Made by a program: the position numbers and the translations under genes. Below the pieces are notes generated by a model that had not been told where the DNA came from, made no database searches, and saw only the letters and a program-made list of their open reading frames with translations. A stretch of 64,000 nucleotides of DNA. Source: CALGLS01 sp047626155 (lineage in GTDB: Bacteria > Bacteroidota > Bacteroidia > Chitinophagales > Saprospiraceae). Positions 26,301 to 32,675 of the stretch are shown piece by piece. The stretch covers positions 1 through 64,000 of the forward strand of contig JBLHRR010000001.1 of NCBI GenBank assembly GCA_047626155.1, given 5' to 3'. Positions within the stretch are counted from its first letter, which is position 1. Each line of letters starts with the position of its first letter.

Positions 26301-28214
26301 AGCGAATGTGTAAACCTTCACAGAACAATCGACAAAGGATACATTTTGGTCACATTCGGGATATAATTTTGTAGTTAGATCAAAGCAAAAAGACCAAGGG
26401 CCATTTGTAGTGTTACATCCGGCTCCATCTCCAAAAGTACTATTTGGATTTCCATTATTCTGGCTAGCAAACCAACCTGGAGGTAGGACAGTGTTAGCCG
26501 TAATTCCTGTATTACTACAAGTTGGTTCTGTTATATGGCAAAGTTCGATATCACCATCACCGTCGAAATCTCCGACGGAAATATTTGGATTATCTTCATT
26601 ATAAGTAATGGTTTCCCACCAATCCCAAGTAGCACCATAAACAGAATTAGGGACACTTGCGGTAGGGTCAAAAAGAGTTTCATCCCAACAATTTCCAAAA
26701 ACTGGAACGATTCCTTGTAACCATTGACAATTATTACCTGAACCCTGAGGGTCAACCTGATAAGTGGAAATTTCAAAGCACATTGTAACTGTTTCTCCTG
26801 GCTGGTATGGTCCGTTATCAGGTGATCCAAACGAAGGAGACCCCGGCTGTACCGTCAAAGCAGATTCGGTAACACAAGCGCTAATATCGGCGAAGGTTTG
26901 TAAACAAAGATCAAAATAACCTCCATCACCAATAGCATTACTTACCGCTACAAAATAAGTGGTATTCCCTGTTATAGATTCGTTTACTAAGGTTACTTGC
27001 CCGTTCGTTCCACTTGAACAATCAGAGATTGGAGTTCCAGCGCAATCTAAAAAGACTTGTATACTTGGTTGGCTCATTGCAATAGGATCCTGAGCTACAA
27101 CGCTTGCTGATAACAAGCCTGCTGTGGCGTCAGAGGTGAAACTAAACCAAACAACTTCTTCTGTAGCAAAATTACAGCTACCCGCTAAGCCAGGTTCTGG
27201 ATTTGCTCCAATATTACAGCCCATTATTGGAGTACAAGGTGAACCAGTAACCGGGGTAGGATAAGGGGTGGCGTTTCCACAAAAATCATTATCTGAACAA
27301 CCAGGAGGCAATCCCGTTTCCGTCATACAAACGGAGAAAGGACCTTCGCTGACTGTAGCTGTACTAACTAAAACCCAGTACTGTGTATTTTCCGTAAGAT
27401 TATTGACGGTAAAAGGTCCGCCAGATCCACAATTATATCCATTAATATTAAAGGTTCCGTTACAATCAGGAGCAAAGGTTCCTACAATAGCCATGACATT
27501 TCCGCCAGCGCCTTGTACGTCAATTTCTAATTGATCCATGTCTGGTCCAAGTGTAGTGGAATACCAAACCGAATTTTGCTCTAAACCAGCACAAGCAGGA
27601 TCTCCTACTGTCCAGTCTGGCGTTGCATCTAGAGTAGTTCCGTTGGTACAGCTACCATTGGCAACCACAGGAACCGCACTACAAGGATCATCGTTTGGTG
27701 GAGGAGGGTTTGGCGAATTACTGGTTATACAAATGTTGTAGTTATTTACACCTCCACCAGAAGGATCAGTAATGACAACGTAGTAATTAGCCCCTGGAGC
27801 AAGACCAGACACATTAAGTGGAGAAAGGCTACATCCAAATTGAACTGCACTTGCAAAGTCACAGGGGTCTGGATTGAACTCAATTAACGTAATTTCCATT
27901 GGTGCTCCACCTTGGGCCTCTGAAATTATAGTGGCTTCAGATCCGACAGCTGTAAATTGATACCAGGTGTTTTGGGTATTAGTGGTGCAGTCGCCATTCA
28001 GTAAATCTGTAGTTGCTCCGGTAAAACTAAAAATGGAGCACCCACCACTCACATCTGCAATGGTAGTGGCATTTCCACAATCGTCATTGGCAGGCTGTGC
28101 GAATGCAAAACCCGGCAATAAGCAGAATAATAGAAATAAAAAAGATACGTGCTTTTGAAAATAGGTGATCGGGTTGAGTGCCGACAATAGAGTAAACCTT
28201 TCTATCATGGTCAA
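17328..28214 (-). CDS. Giant repetitive T9SS-secreted adhesin (3,628 residues)
   Basis: A very large secreted protein. Signal peptide at about residues 20-40 (ends FAFAQ). Residues 41-440 hold three to four beta-rich modules resembling bacterial pre-peptidase C-terminal domains (NDDCGNATTI, WYQFTA, YYVVITDPSG). About 440-1,005 is Ig-like sequence with many Cys. About 1,005-1,955 holds 11 tandem PKD-like repeats of about 86 residues (YTWTVPTGATI, QICVTANNNCGSS). About 1,955-2,945 holds four composite units (PKD with WDFGN, FN3-like with EFTWDAI, and a LWSGTGI module) of about 247 residues. Five more Ig-like repeats and one SprB-like repeat follow. The last 95 residues are a gliding-motility-type sorting domain (PNAFSPNGDGFND, IFNRWGEIV, YKGDVTI). 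Exported through Sec, then type IX secretion; probably a surface adhesin. The open frame is unbroken over 10.9 kb. Confidence 0.93.
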   Translation of the reverse strand: MTMIERFTLLSALNPITYFQKHVSFLFLLFCLLPGFAFAQPANDDCGNATTIADVSGGCSIFSFTGATTDLLNGDCTTNTQNTWYQFTAVGSEATIISEAQGGAPMEITLIEFNPDPCDFASAVQFGCSLSPLNVSGLAPGANYYVVITDPSGGGVNNYNICITSNSPNPPPPNDDPCSAVPVVANGSCTNGTTLDATPDWTVGDPACAGLEQNSVWYSTTLGPDMDQLEIDVQGAGGNVMAIVGTFAPDCNGTFNINGYNCGSGGPFTVNNLTENTQYWVLVSTATVSEGPFSVCMTETGLPPGCSDNDFCGNATPYPTPVTGSPCTPIMGCNIGANPEPGLAGSCNFATEEVVWFSFTSDATAGLLSASVVAQDPIAMSQPSIQVFLDCAGTPISDCSSGTNGQVTLVNESITGNTTYFVAVSNAIGDGGYFDLCLQTFADISACVTESALTVQPGSPSFGSPDNGPYQPGETVTMCFEISTYQVDPQGSGNNCQWLQGIVPVFGNCWDETLFDPTASVPNSVYGATWDWWETITYNEDNPNISVGDFDGDGDIELCHITEPTCSNTGITANTVLPPGWFASQNNGNPNSTFGDGAGCNTTNGPWSFCFDLTTKLYPECDQNVSFVDCSVKVYTFADGETGSWNGGPSVCAQDVPEVNFASLNCCEGPTVNYQEAEVCAGGPVFFTLTSNQMNVEYTWTVSPADNPPNPNQYGAFSGSGNTINQTLTNDTGAPINVIYSVSGTNTSEGCVGMPTDFLVTVYPSLEVNIPDVLPVCAGECTDIEAFISGGSGTYVGFEWDQGIPAGSQNANVCPTITTTYSVTVTDLLGCTGEASVTVAANSGLIINIDALPGLESCIDLNDPATVTATVTQGGSGNYGYQWASDTYGLGGSSETEVIFDTETYNVTITDFVTGCTGIQSVDMIINPLPVIVIIDPPAVCESDLQYCFDVFVDNESSGGVGSWGGVADINGCIDPSALGGGTFQVSYEWTDFNGCYDITIYDFIVDPLPDTPAALSDITLCSGSAPQMYTVPLVPGAFTYTWTVPTGATITAGQNTNTITVDWTGSQNGQVCVTADNDCGSSQPSCFNVTIESPPVAPIAPADVSFCDNVPMQSFSIAAVAGATSYTWTVPTGVSITGGQTTTDIMVNWGTAASGQVCVTASNACGTSPQVCANVTILTAPVAPTPPADVAICAGVTGQIYTIVAVPTATGYNWTVPAGATITAGQNTVSITVDWAANATSGQICVTADNTCGASTPGCFDVTVGTIPAMPTPPANSTVCFGETGVAYNVAAVAFTDNYTWTIPTGATIASGNNTNTITVDWGTATSGQICVTANNTCGSSPQACFDITVDEIPVAPETLADVIVCANTTGDMFTVATVMGATSYTWTVPAGSSIAGGQTTNEIEVDWGTTSGQVCVSANNNCGSSPQACFNVTVDEAPVEPTPPVDVIICAGLTGDTYTVPTVTGAITYTWTVPTGATIASGQTTNTIDIDWGTATSGEVCITADNNCGSSAPACFDVMIGDVPPMPTPPANSNVCAGTANSNYAIAPVANTTGYIWTIPTGATITNGDNTTSINVDWGTATTGDICVTATNSCGDSPQACFTVTVDEVPPAPTAPMDATICAGDQGETYTVADVAGATSYTWTMPAGASIVNGLGTTEIEVDWAANATSGQICVTADNDCGMSPQACFNITINDVPLAAIVPADATICENLQGDVYTIADVANANGYAWTVPAGATIANGQNSTSIQIDWGTTGGDVCVTPSNDCGDGPETCFAIMVNTTPQAPIAPQDPTVCQGTTGDVYSVNPVAGATSYTWTIPADATITNGIDTDEITIDWGTATSGQICVTANNDCGPSAQACFDVTIDEIPAAPIAPADDAVCAGVLSVDYSILPVAGANNYTWSTVGGATITGGQNTTNITVDYDNSADATICVTANNNCGSSAEVCFSTTINPIPTADFTVVSPICNDVTSTITYTGSASANATYIWNFNGGTNTTAATGAGPYEIEWNAGGTYTVSLTVSENTCESAPVTIDVEVETPLAAPVINCNTTTSSIEFTWAAIPGATGYLVDNVPNVGTTYEVTGLAAGTAVTIVVTALGNGPCGDSEATQTCIAEDCPIVDLVIDAVAPICLDANTGIINLNVVVTGSAGTGSGLWSGTGISDPVIGTFDPNAANIGNNPITYTYTEGPCMYSQSIDVVVNSQPTADFTVPSPICAADTVTVNYTGTATATATYNWDFGNADYADGTGAGPYEVHFPAGADQTVTLTVTSLAGCPSEQMSQTVVIDAPLAEPNIICNSSTDNIEFTWDAITGATGYLVNNIPQPGTSYTASGLDAGDMITITVIAVGNGSCGNSQATQTCTADDCPPVQIDIDPVADICLDASAMPINLNAVVSGPGTGQWSGPGIEDATTGLFNPNAVSVSAGPNIITYNYVDGNCTGSETITIVVIPQPTASFTVDPTVCEGGNISVAFNGTFNAVATYIWNFGNGTVVTDLGQEVYEVQMPVAGIETITLQVIENNCTSELAILNVQVDAPLAVPVITCETTTTSITFSWDAIPGANGYTVNNVPQGGTSFTVSGLNTGDMETITVVALGTGACGNSEATQSCTAEECPNNIDVTIDPVMELCIGDGPINLNVVVTGGNGGSGLWSGIGITDQVMGTFNPNAVGVLIGPNQITYTYSEPPCNYSTTIDIIVNEIPSAVFTMDAEACIGGEVNVIYQGVFSGTATYNWDFGNGVIVTDLGQENYTIQFPTAGSQDVSLEVINNGCNSGTQTENIQVDAPLPLPNIICNPTLNSVEFTWDAIPGVTDYIVNGVSQTELSFEFTGLAEGDQVMVTLIAVGNGPCGNSETSETCEASACPTVNLVIDPVGDVCETATPTGMIDLEVTITGSNGTGIGSWTGTGIVNATTGMFNPDDAALVNGANTVTYSFDEDGCNFSESIVINVFDLPAANAGPTAELSCSNGNVTTLMGSGSGTPMWTGGTYDSGQDSYNPVITSPGIYTLTVTDASGCTNTATVEITADPSVPVATSLGDLILDCNNNITVTLQADGTLGADYQVTWTGPSINAANMNDESITLGQASDAGDYSFIITNTNLNCDSEPAFISVGLDTLPPNAIIQFAGSLDCTGGVELSTVIEPNTTVTWEDPEGTITTSNQLEALTAGTYILYVVNDINGCDNFSTIDITDNTAYPIANAGDDQVLDCTNLDGVTLDGSDSQMGATITLTWSTLDGVIDGPTDQSTATATAPGTYTLTTLDTDNGCTENDIVVVTEDTNTPVAEAGDLAEFGCADEVVSLSGTGTTGADTYEWTDANGTVLSNSVNIDVTEPGTYFLEVLNSGNECNDSDSVVVNPATNFPFAIDPLISPPSCFGDTDGFINITGVSGGTAPYMYSIDGGAFGSFPLFSFLEGNMTYEITIEDADGCTFETELSLSEPAPLEIIFNTGLELDYYATNLGDESINLNPTYSIPNGAIDTLLWSPIEFLECPDSVICFNPQTDSTLFYSTTFSVTLIDTFGCSITRDILVDVNKDRPVYIPNAFSPNGDGFNDIFKMYPGDFDRSIEKVNYFRIFNRWGEIVHEAEFFNLDDSEAEWAWDGTFKGKGLNPGVFVYITEIEFVDGFKTLYKGDVTIKK
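19385..22345 (-). repeat. Four composite repeats inside the adhesin gene
   Basis: Four units of about 740 bp (starting near 22345, 21612, 20865 and 20125 and running leftward) each encode PKD, then FN3-like, then a LWSGTGI-type module. Unit openings read PTADFTVV, PTADFTVP, PTASFTVD and PSAVFTMD. Identity at protein level is high in the FN3 part (for example GNGPCGDSEATQTC, GNGSCGNSQATQTC). Copies differ at many third positions, so they are not recent duplicates. Confidence 0.8.
22345..25200 (-). repeat. Eleven tandem PKD-like repeats inside the adhesin gene
   Basis: Eleven consecutive units of about 260 bp (about 86 residues). Each contains a conserved Cys after the opening AP-x-x-P-A-D/N segment, a Y-T/N-W-T-V/I-P core, a V-D-W-G strand, and a V/I-C-V/I-T-A/P-x-N-x-C-G stretch with two Cys. 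The conserved Cys in each unit suggest disulfides. Repeats vary enough to limit recombination but can still misassemble. Confidence 0.85.
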
Positions 28215-28681
28215 GATAAATTTTGGTTTGTAAAATAATTAAATTGGAATTTCATCCCAAAGTTATAATAAACTTGGGGAGTTTTAGATCGGATCAAGCA
28301 CAAATATATAAAAACTTTGATGCTTTTATATACCCTTGATCAGCTAATTTTGAGTAATGAAAATTTGTCATAAGTTTCTTTTTACCAATTATTTTTTGCA
28401 AAAGCATGCACCGCACAGAATTATTGAATGTACGATGTCCTCTATTGTTGTGGAATTAATAATTATTTATATTATTGATAAACAGTGACTTAGGTATATG
28501 TTTTAGTTAAAATGTGTACAAATATTATTTTTCTATTCCCGCTGTGACAGCTAAAGTATTTTTAATTGTTTTTAACAAAAACACATATTATTAATATGAC
28601 TAAATATCAGTAAATAGACTTTTAAAAGGATTCGAATTTTTCAATTGCTTGCCCTATCTTCGGCTTCTAATTTCGAACACT
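28215..28681. other. Gene-free stretch upstream of the adhesin and ddl genes
   Basis: About 470 AT-rich bp between the divergent adhesin gene and ddl. A possible -7 element for the adhesin, TATATTTG on the minus strand (28301-28308), fits TAnnTTTG, but I see no TTTG at the right distance. The remainder contains A/T-rich runs and no repeat shared with other regions, no RNA fold and no ORF of interest. Confidence 0.55.
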
Positions 28682-29653
28682 ATGAAAAAGAAAGTAGCCA
28701 TTATCACCGGGGGTAACGTAGCTGAAAGGGAGGTCTCTCTTAAAAGTGCTGCAACCATTCACAAGCACCTTAATAAGGACCGTTACGAGACTTACGTCAT
28801 TGAATTGGAAGGAACCGACTTCCTCGAACAATCCAATCGGACTGTCATTGATAAAAATGATTTTAGTCTCCCTGTTCCTGATGGAAAAAATATTTATTTT
28901 GATTTTGTATTCCTAATGTTACACGGCCATCCTGCGGAAGATGGTTGTTTGCAGGGATATTTTGAGGTGTTGAATATTCCGTATAGTGGCTGCGATCACT
29001 TCGTTAGTGCGCTAACCTTCAATAAACAGGTTTGCAAAGATTATTTGCGCCCCTTCCAAATTCCGATGGCTAAATCGGAGCTGATCTATAAATCAAAAGC
29101 AATAGATGAACCTGCTTTGAAGGCTTTAGGTTTGCCGCTTTTTGTAAAACCCAATAAGAATGGGAGTAGCTATGGCATAACTAAGGTGAATAATTTTGAC
29201 GAAATCAAGGGGGCTACTGAAAAAGCCTTTCAATTTGATGAAGAAGTGATCGTGGAACAATTTTTAGAAGGAAGGGAGTTTTCAAATGGTGTAGTTCGAA
29301 AAGGAGATGAGTTGGTTGTATTTCCGGTAACTGAAATTATCACTAAAAATGATTTCTTTGATTTCAAAGCGAAATACGAAAACGAAAGTGAAGAAGTAAC
29401 TCCAGCTAACTTAACACCGGTTCTACAAAAACAAGTTCAAGAGCTCTCGCTTAAATTATACGAAGATTTAAACTGCAAGGGTTTGGTTCGTTTTGATACT
29501 ATTTTGGTTGGAGATACCTTTCATTTTTTGGAGGCCAATACCATTCCTGGGTTTTCTGAACAAAGTCTCTTTCCGCAGCAGGCGCGAGCGCATGGTTGGA
29601 CGATTGAAGAATTGCTGGATTGTGTGGTAGAAGAGAGTTTGAAGGATGCTTAA
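28682..29653 (+). CDS. ddl: D-alanine--D-alanine ligase
   Basis: A 323-residue ATP-grasp ligase that makes D-Ala-D-Ala for peptidoglycan. I start at the ATG 28682 (MKKKVAIITGGNVAEREVS), the usual N-terminus; an upstream TTG at 28649 gives an unlikely extension. Family segments present: GGxxxEREVSLKSA (residues 10-24), LHGHPAEDGCLQG (about 80-92), the ATP-binding KPNKNGSSYGI, EQFLEGREFSNGV, and the metal site near the C-terminus in RFDTILVGDTFHFLEANTIPGF. The Tyr/Ser residues of the active site are retained. Monocistronic: the next gene is convergent and only 11 bp away. Confidence 0.94.
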   Translation: MKKKVAIITGGNVAEREVSLKSAATIHKHLNKDRYETYVIELEGTDFLEQSNRTVIDKNDFSLPVPDGKNIYFDFVFLMLHGHPAEDGCLQGYFEVLNIPYSGCDHFVSALTFNKQVCKDYLRPFQIPMAKSELIYKSKAIDEPALKALGLPLFVKPNKNGSSYGITKVNNFDEIKGATEKAFQFDEEVIVEQFLEGREFSNGVVRKGDELVVFPVTEIITKNDFFDFKAKYENESEEVTPANLTPVLQKQVQELSLKLYEDLNCKGLVRFDTILVGDTFHFLEANTIPGFSEQSLFPQQARAHGWTIEELLDCVVEESLKDA

Positions 29654-29664
29654 ATTGGTTTTGC

Positions 29665-30486
29665 CTACCGCAAAATCTTTAACAAATGCTTCAGTTTATC
29701 ACTCTGAATAATGTCCGGGTTCTTTTCAATAGCATCAATGTTTTCGGACTTGGATTGCGTGTTATAAAGGGCCACCAAATATCCATTGTCATGAGCTGCT
29801 TTTACCTCCGCTGTAGTAGCTTGATCGTCCCTCAATGTGAAACCATTAACTGGCCAGTTTTCTGCCTCTTCTAAAATTGCTGTAATACTATTGGTATACC
29901 AGAACAAAGTATAGTTGTTGCTTTGACTTTTAATTTCTTTAAGTAGTTGAGGATCAGGTGATTCAATAATGGTTTTAGCTGGTAATTGATACTTGTCTAA
30001 TAATTGAATCAATGCGGAAGCATATTGTTGAAAGAAGGCTTCTTTGGGTCTAGAACTAAAGAGTTTGCAGTCGAGTGCAAAACGATAATCTTTAAGGTTT
30101 TTTGTATGCTCAAATATGGATTCTAACTTAATTACTTTGTAGTCATGGTAAGGCACAAGATTGTAATAAGCACCTTCAATTTGCGCCCATGTCAAATCAT
30201 TAATAATACCTTTTTTGTTGGTGCTGCTTTCTAAATTTTGATCATGGAACACTACTAAAATGCCATCTGCTGTGAGTTGAACATCAAGCTCTGTTCCGTC
30301 CGCACCAATAGCTAAAGATTTTGAAACGGATTCAAAAGAATTAATGGGATAGCGGCTACTGATTCCCATGCCGGCATGACCCAGAATATCGATTTGATTG
30401 TTGTTTAAATTTACAATATCAAAGTCTTTTTTCTGACAAGAAAAGGCAAGTAATGTTATTGTTAAGTAGAGTAGTTTTTTTATCAT
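29665..30486 (-). CDS. Glycerophosphodiester phosphodiesterase lipoprotein
   Basis: A 273-residue GDPD-family protein with an N-terminal lipoprotein signal (LAFSC-QKKD, Cys at residue 17), so it is membrane-anchored outside the cytoplasm. GDPD enzymes split glycerophosphodiesters into glycerol-3-phosphate and an alcohol. The metal and catalytic motifs are ELDVQLT (Glu and Asp) and VFHDQ (His). The first motif reads GHAGMG where the classic family has H-R-G; the Arg is replaced by Ala, as in a Bacteroidota subgroup I recall, so activity should be tested. It is 17 bp downstream of the putative outer membrane protein gene and probably co-transcribed. Confidence 0.88.
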   Translation of the reverse strand: MIKKLLYLTITLLAFSCQKKDFDIVNLNNNQIDILGHAGMGISSRYPINSFESVSKSLAIGADGTELDVQLTADGILVVFHDQNLESSTNKKGIINDLTWAQIEGAYYNLVPYHDYKVIKLESIFEHTKNLKDYRFALDCKLFSSRPKEAFFQQYASALIQLLDKYQLPAKTIIESPDPQLLKEIKSQSNNYTLFWYTNSITAILEEAENWPVNGFTLRDDQATTAEVKAAHDNGYLVALYNTQSKSENIDAIEKNPDIIQSDKLKHLLKILR

Positions 30487-30503
30487 GGTTAGATTTTATA
30501 TCC

Positions 30504-31043
30504 TCAGAAAAAACGTCCAATTCTTAATGCTCCCCAATGCCGAAAATGTTGATAGCGTTCAAAGAGAGGGGAGTAAGCCAACTCGAAAAAATAAGGACTT
30601 CCCTTTTTGCGAAAGCGGTAACCCAACGATAAATAGCCACTGGATTTCAACTTCCTTGTTGGTTCAAAATTATGATTAGAAGCCTGAACTAAACTAGTGA
30701 AAGTGTTCCCAAAACCAGCTACAATTTGATGTTGTTGTCCATAAATCAGCTGAAGCCCCAAAGGAATAATAAAATCAGGATTAACCTTATCCTGAAAGTC
30801 TCGGAAATGATAACTGCTTATTCCGATTCGAGCAGACAGAATATATTGCTTCTTTTTGAATAGTAATCGGCTGTAATTTAACGAGTAATAAGCACCCGCT
30901 CCAAAGCCTTCTATAAACGCACTATTCTTTTTCTCCTTAACTTGTTCCTGAGCGAAACCTGTTTGGACGAAGCTGCCAAAACAGAAAAGTAAAATCAAAA
31001 AGAAGCCATGTCCGTTAAAACTTTTATAAGATGCTACCCACAT
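30504..31043 (-). CDS. Putative outer membrane beta-barrel protein
   Basis: A 179-residue protein with a signal peptide (residues about 12-31, ending GFAQ) and then alternating hydrophobic and aromatic residues in short strands (AYYSLNYSRLLF, YLSLGYRF, FFELAYSPLF). The C-terminal residue is Phe (RIGRFF), as usual for beta-barrel proteins recognised by the BAM complex. Length corresponds to an 8-stranded barrel. No close family recognised. The gene sits immediately upstream of the GDPD lipoprotein gene, so the two could act together in lipid recycling (inference). Confidence 0.72.
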   Translation of the reverse strand: MWVASYKSFNGHGFFLILLFCFGSFVQTGFAQEQVKEKKNSAFIEGFGAGAYYSLNYSRLLFKKKQYILSARIGISSYHFRDFQDKVNPDFIIPLGLQLIYGQQHQIVAGFGNTFTSLVQASNHNFEPTRKLKSSGYLSLGYRFRKKGSPYFFELAYSPLFERYQHFRHWGALRIGRFF

Positions 31044-31110
31044 ATCGTTTTCTAGTTTTGGATTCCTTACTTTTGTAAAGGTTCTGAGCCAAAATTAAAC
31101 AATCTGAAGA

Positions 31111-31401
31111 ATGAAAAGACATAATGATCAAAAAATAAATGAGGTTCTTGGCGACATGATTGACAGTTATCGGCTTAAGCCCAAACTGAATCAAACCAAG
31201 ATTCGAGAGGTATGGTCAGAAATGATGGGCCCTCAGATAGATCGTTATACCAAAAAAATCACCGTCAACAAAAACAAAATTTTTGTTACTATTGATTCTT
31301 CTCCACTTCGACAGGAACTATCTTACGGACGTGATAAGATATTGAAGAATTTGAATGAGGTGTTAGGGGAAGAGTTTTTGATTGATATTATTATCCGCTA
31401 A
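31111..31401 (+). CDS. DUF721 (DciA-like) protein
   Basis: A 96-residue protein of the DUF721 family: VWSEMMGPQIDRYTKKITVNK is the typical W-x-x-V/I-V/M-G-x-x-I/L-x-x-x-T core (residues 29-49), followed by VTIDSSPLRQELSYGRDKILKNLN. DUF721 includes DciA, which delivers the replicative helicase in many bacteria; whether Bacteroidota members do so is not shown. Small, cytoplasmic, no signal. Its last 4 bp overlap the end of the convergent aminotransferase gene. Confidence 0.85.
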   Translation: MKRHNDQKINEVLGDMIDSYRLKPKLNQTKIREVWSEMMGPQIDRYTKKITVNKNKIFVTIDSSPLRQELSYGRDKILKNLNEVLGEEFLIDIIIR

Positions 31402-32561
31402 ACTGATTTAAAAGCCGATAACAGACGTTCAAAATCCTGTGCTACATTATACACATTTGGTGCTATCCTCATCGCCGTTCCCCGGAACGAAACATTTACG
31501 GCTCTTTCTGACATGGCCACTTTTAACTGCTCGACATTGATTTCACTTGGCAGGTGAATTCCAACTAAATGAGCGCCCGTGTAACTCCTATCTTCTATTC
31601 GGCAGCCCTTTTCTACCAACTTTTCCAAAGGCCCTTTTGTTAGTTCATAACAATAGTTTTGTATATTTTCCACGCCCCATTCCATGATTTGCTCCAAAGA
31701 TTTCGTGAGCATTGGTACATGAATGAATTGGCTGGTTTCCCCCACATTGTAACGGTTGGCAAAAGGCTTGTATCTCGGTTCATAAGCAACTAGCCCTTGA
31801 AAATCATCACTATTATATCTATTCATCCAATTGTCTTCCAGTGGTTTTCCATTATCGAAAGCAGCACCAAAATAGGCAAGGGCTGTTCCATAAGGCCCCA
31901 TTAGCCATTTATAACCCACTACGATTAATGCATCTGCTTGTATCTCTTCTATGTTAAATGGTAATGCTCCTACGGACTGACTTCCGTCTACAATTAACAA
32001 TGCGCCTACATTTCGGCTGGCTTTACGAATGGCCTTCAAATCATAAAGCGTTCCATCTGCCCAATGCACCGTTCCGATAGCAACAACGGCGGTGTTTTCA
32101 TCGATGGAATCTAGGATGGCTTCATTCCAAAGTTGCCCTCTATCGATCAGACCTTCTGGTGGTTTTACAAAGTTTAAAGTAGCCTTTTTCTCTTTTGCCA
32201 ATTCTTGCCAAGTGTAAATGTTACTGGGGAATTGTTCGGTAACAACGACGATGTTTTGCCCTTCTTTGATAGGAACATTTCGCGCAGCGCTGGCTAACCC
32301 ATAAGAAGCGGAAGGAATTACAGCAATGCGTTGAGCTTCCTTACAATGAATGAGTTTAGCAAAAGTTTCTTTCAGGATTTCTACATCGCTAAAAAAATCA
32401 GCAGGACTGATTGTCCAGGGTTGGCTTTTTCGCTTGACGGCCGCAATGCCTATTTCTTCCACGGATTTCATCAATGGGCCCATGTAAGCGCAATTGATAT
32501 AGGAGATGTCATCTGGAATGGAAAAGAGGTGTTTTTGGCTGGAAAGAGTGATGGTTTGCAT
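31398..32561 (-). CDS. Class V aminotransferase (PLP-dependent)
   Basis: A 387-residue fold-type I PLP enzyme. The phosphate/PLP site segment IVDGSQSVGALP (Asp and Gln of the cofactor site) and the Lys in VGYKWLMGPYG, which forms the internal aldimine, are visible. The family covers cysteine desulfurases, isopenicillin-N epimerase-like enzymes and kynureninase-like enzymes; the sequence has no clear SufS or IscS C-loop cysteine, so it is most like the class V group of undefined substrate. Single-gene unit; upstream lies a fragment of a dispersed repeat. Confidence 0.85.
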   Translation of the reverse strand: MQTITLSSQKHLFSIPDDISYINCAYMGPLMKSVEEIGIAAVKRKSQPWTISPADFFSDVEILKETFAKLIHCKEAQRIAVIPSASYGLASAARNVPIKEGQNIVVVTEQFPSNIYTWQELAKEKKATLNFVKPPEGLIDRGQLWNEAILDSIDENTAVVAIGTVHWADGTLYDLKAIRKASRNVGALLIVDGSQSVGALPFNIEEIQADALIVVGYKWLMGPYGTALAYFGAAFDNGKPLEDNWMNRYNSDDFQGLVAYEPRYKPFANRYNVGETSQFIHVPMLTKSLEQIMEWGVENIQNYCYELTKGPLEKLVEKGCRIEDRSYTGAHLVGIHLPSEINVEQLKVAMSERAVNVSFRGTAMRIAPNVYNVAQDFERLLSAFKSV

Positions 32562-32574
32562 ATGGATTAAGTTA

Positions 32575-32640
32575 GGATGTTTTGAGCTTTTTTGCCTCTT
32601 GCTTCGCTCGAAGTTTTTTAACTACAAAGTACGTAAAAGG
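32575..32640 (+). repeat. Partial dispersed repeat copy
   Basis: TTGCTTCGCTCGAAGTTTTT (within 32597-32620) and AACTACAAAGTACGTAAAAG resemble the middle of the dispersed repeat found whole at 17.1, 52.0 and 57.9 kb. The GTAACC end is not preserved. It lies between the aminotransferase start and the amidase end. Confidence 0.45.
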
Positions 32641-32675
32641 GCCCAAAGTCCTTTCCGATAAACTAGTGAACCAAA

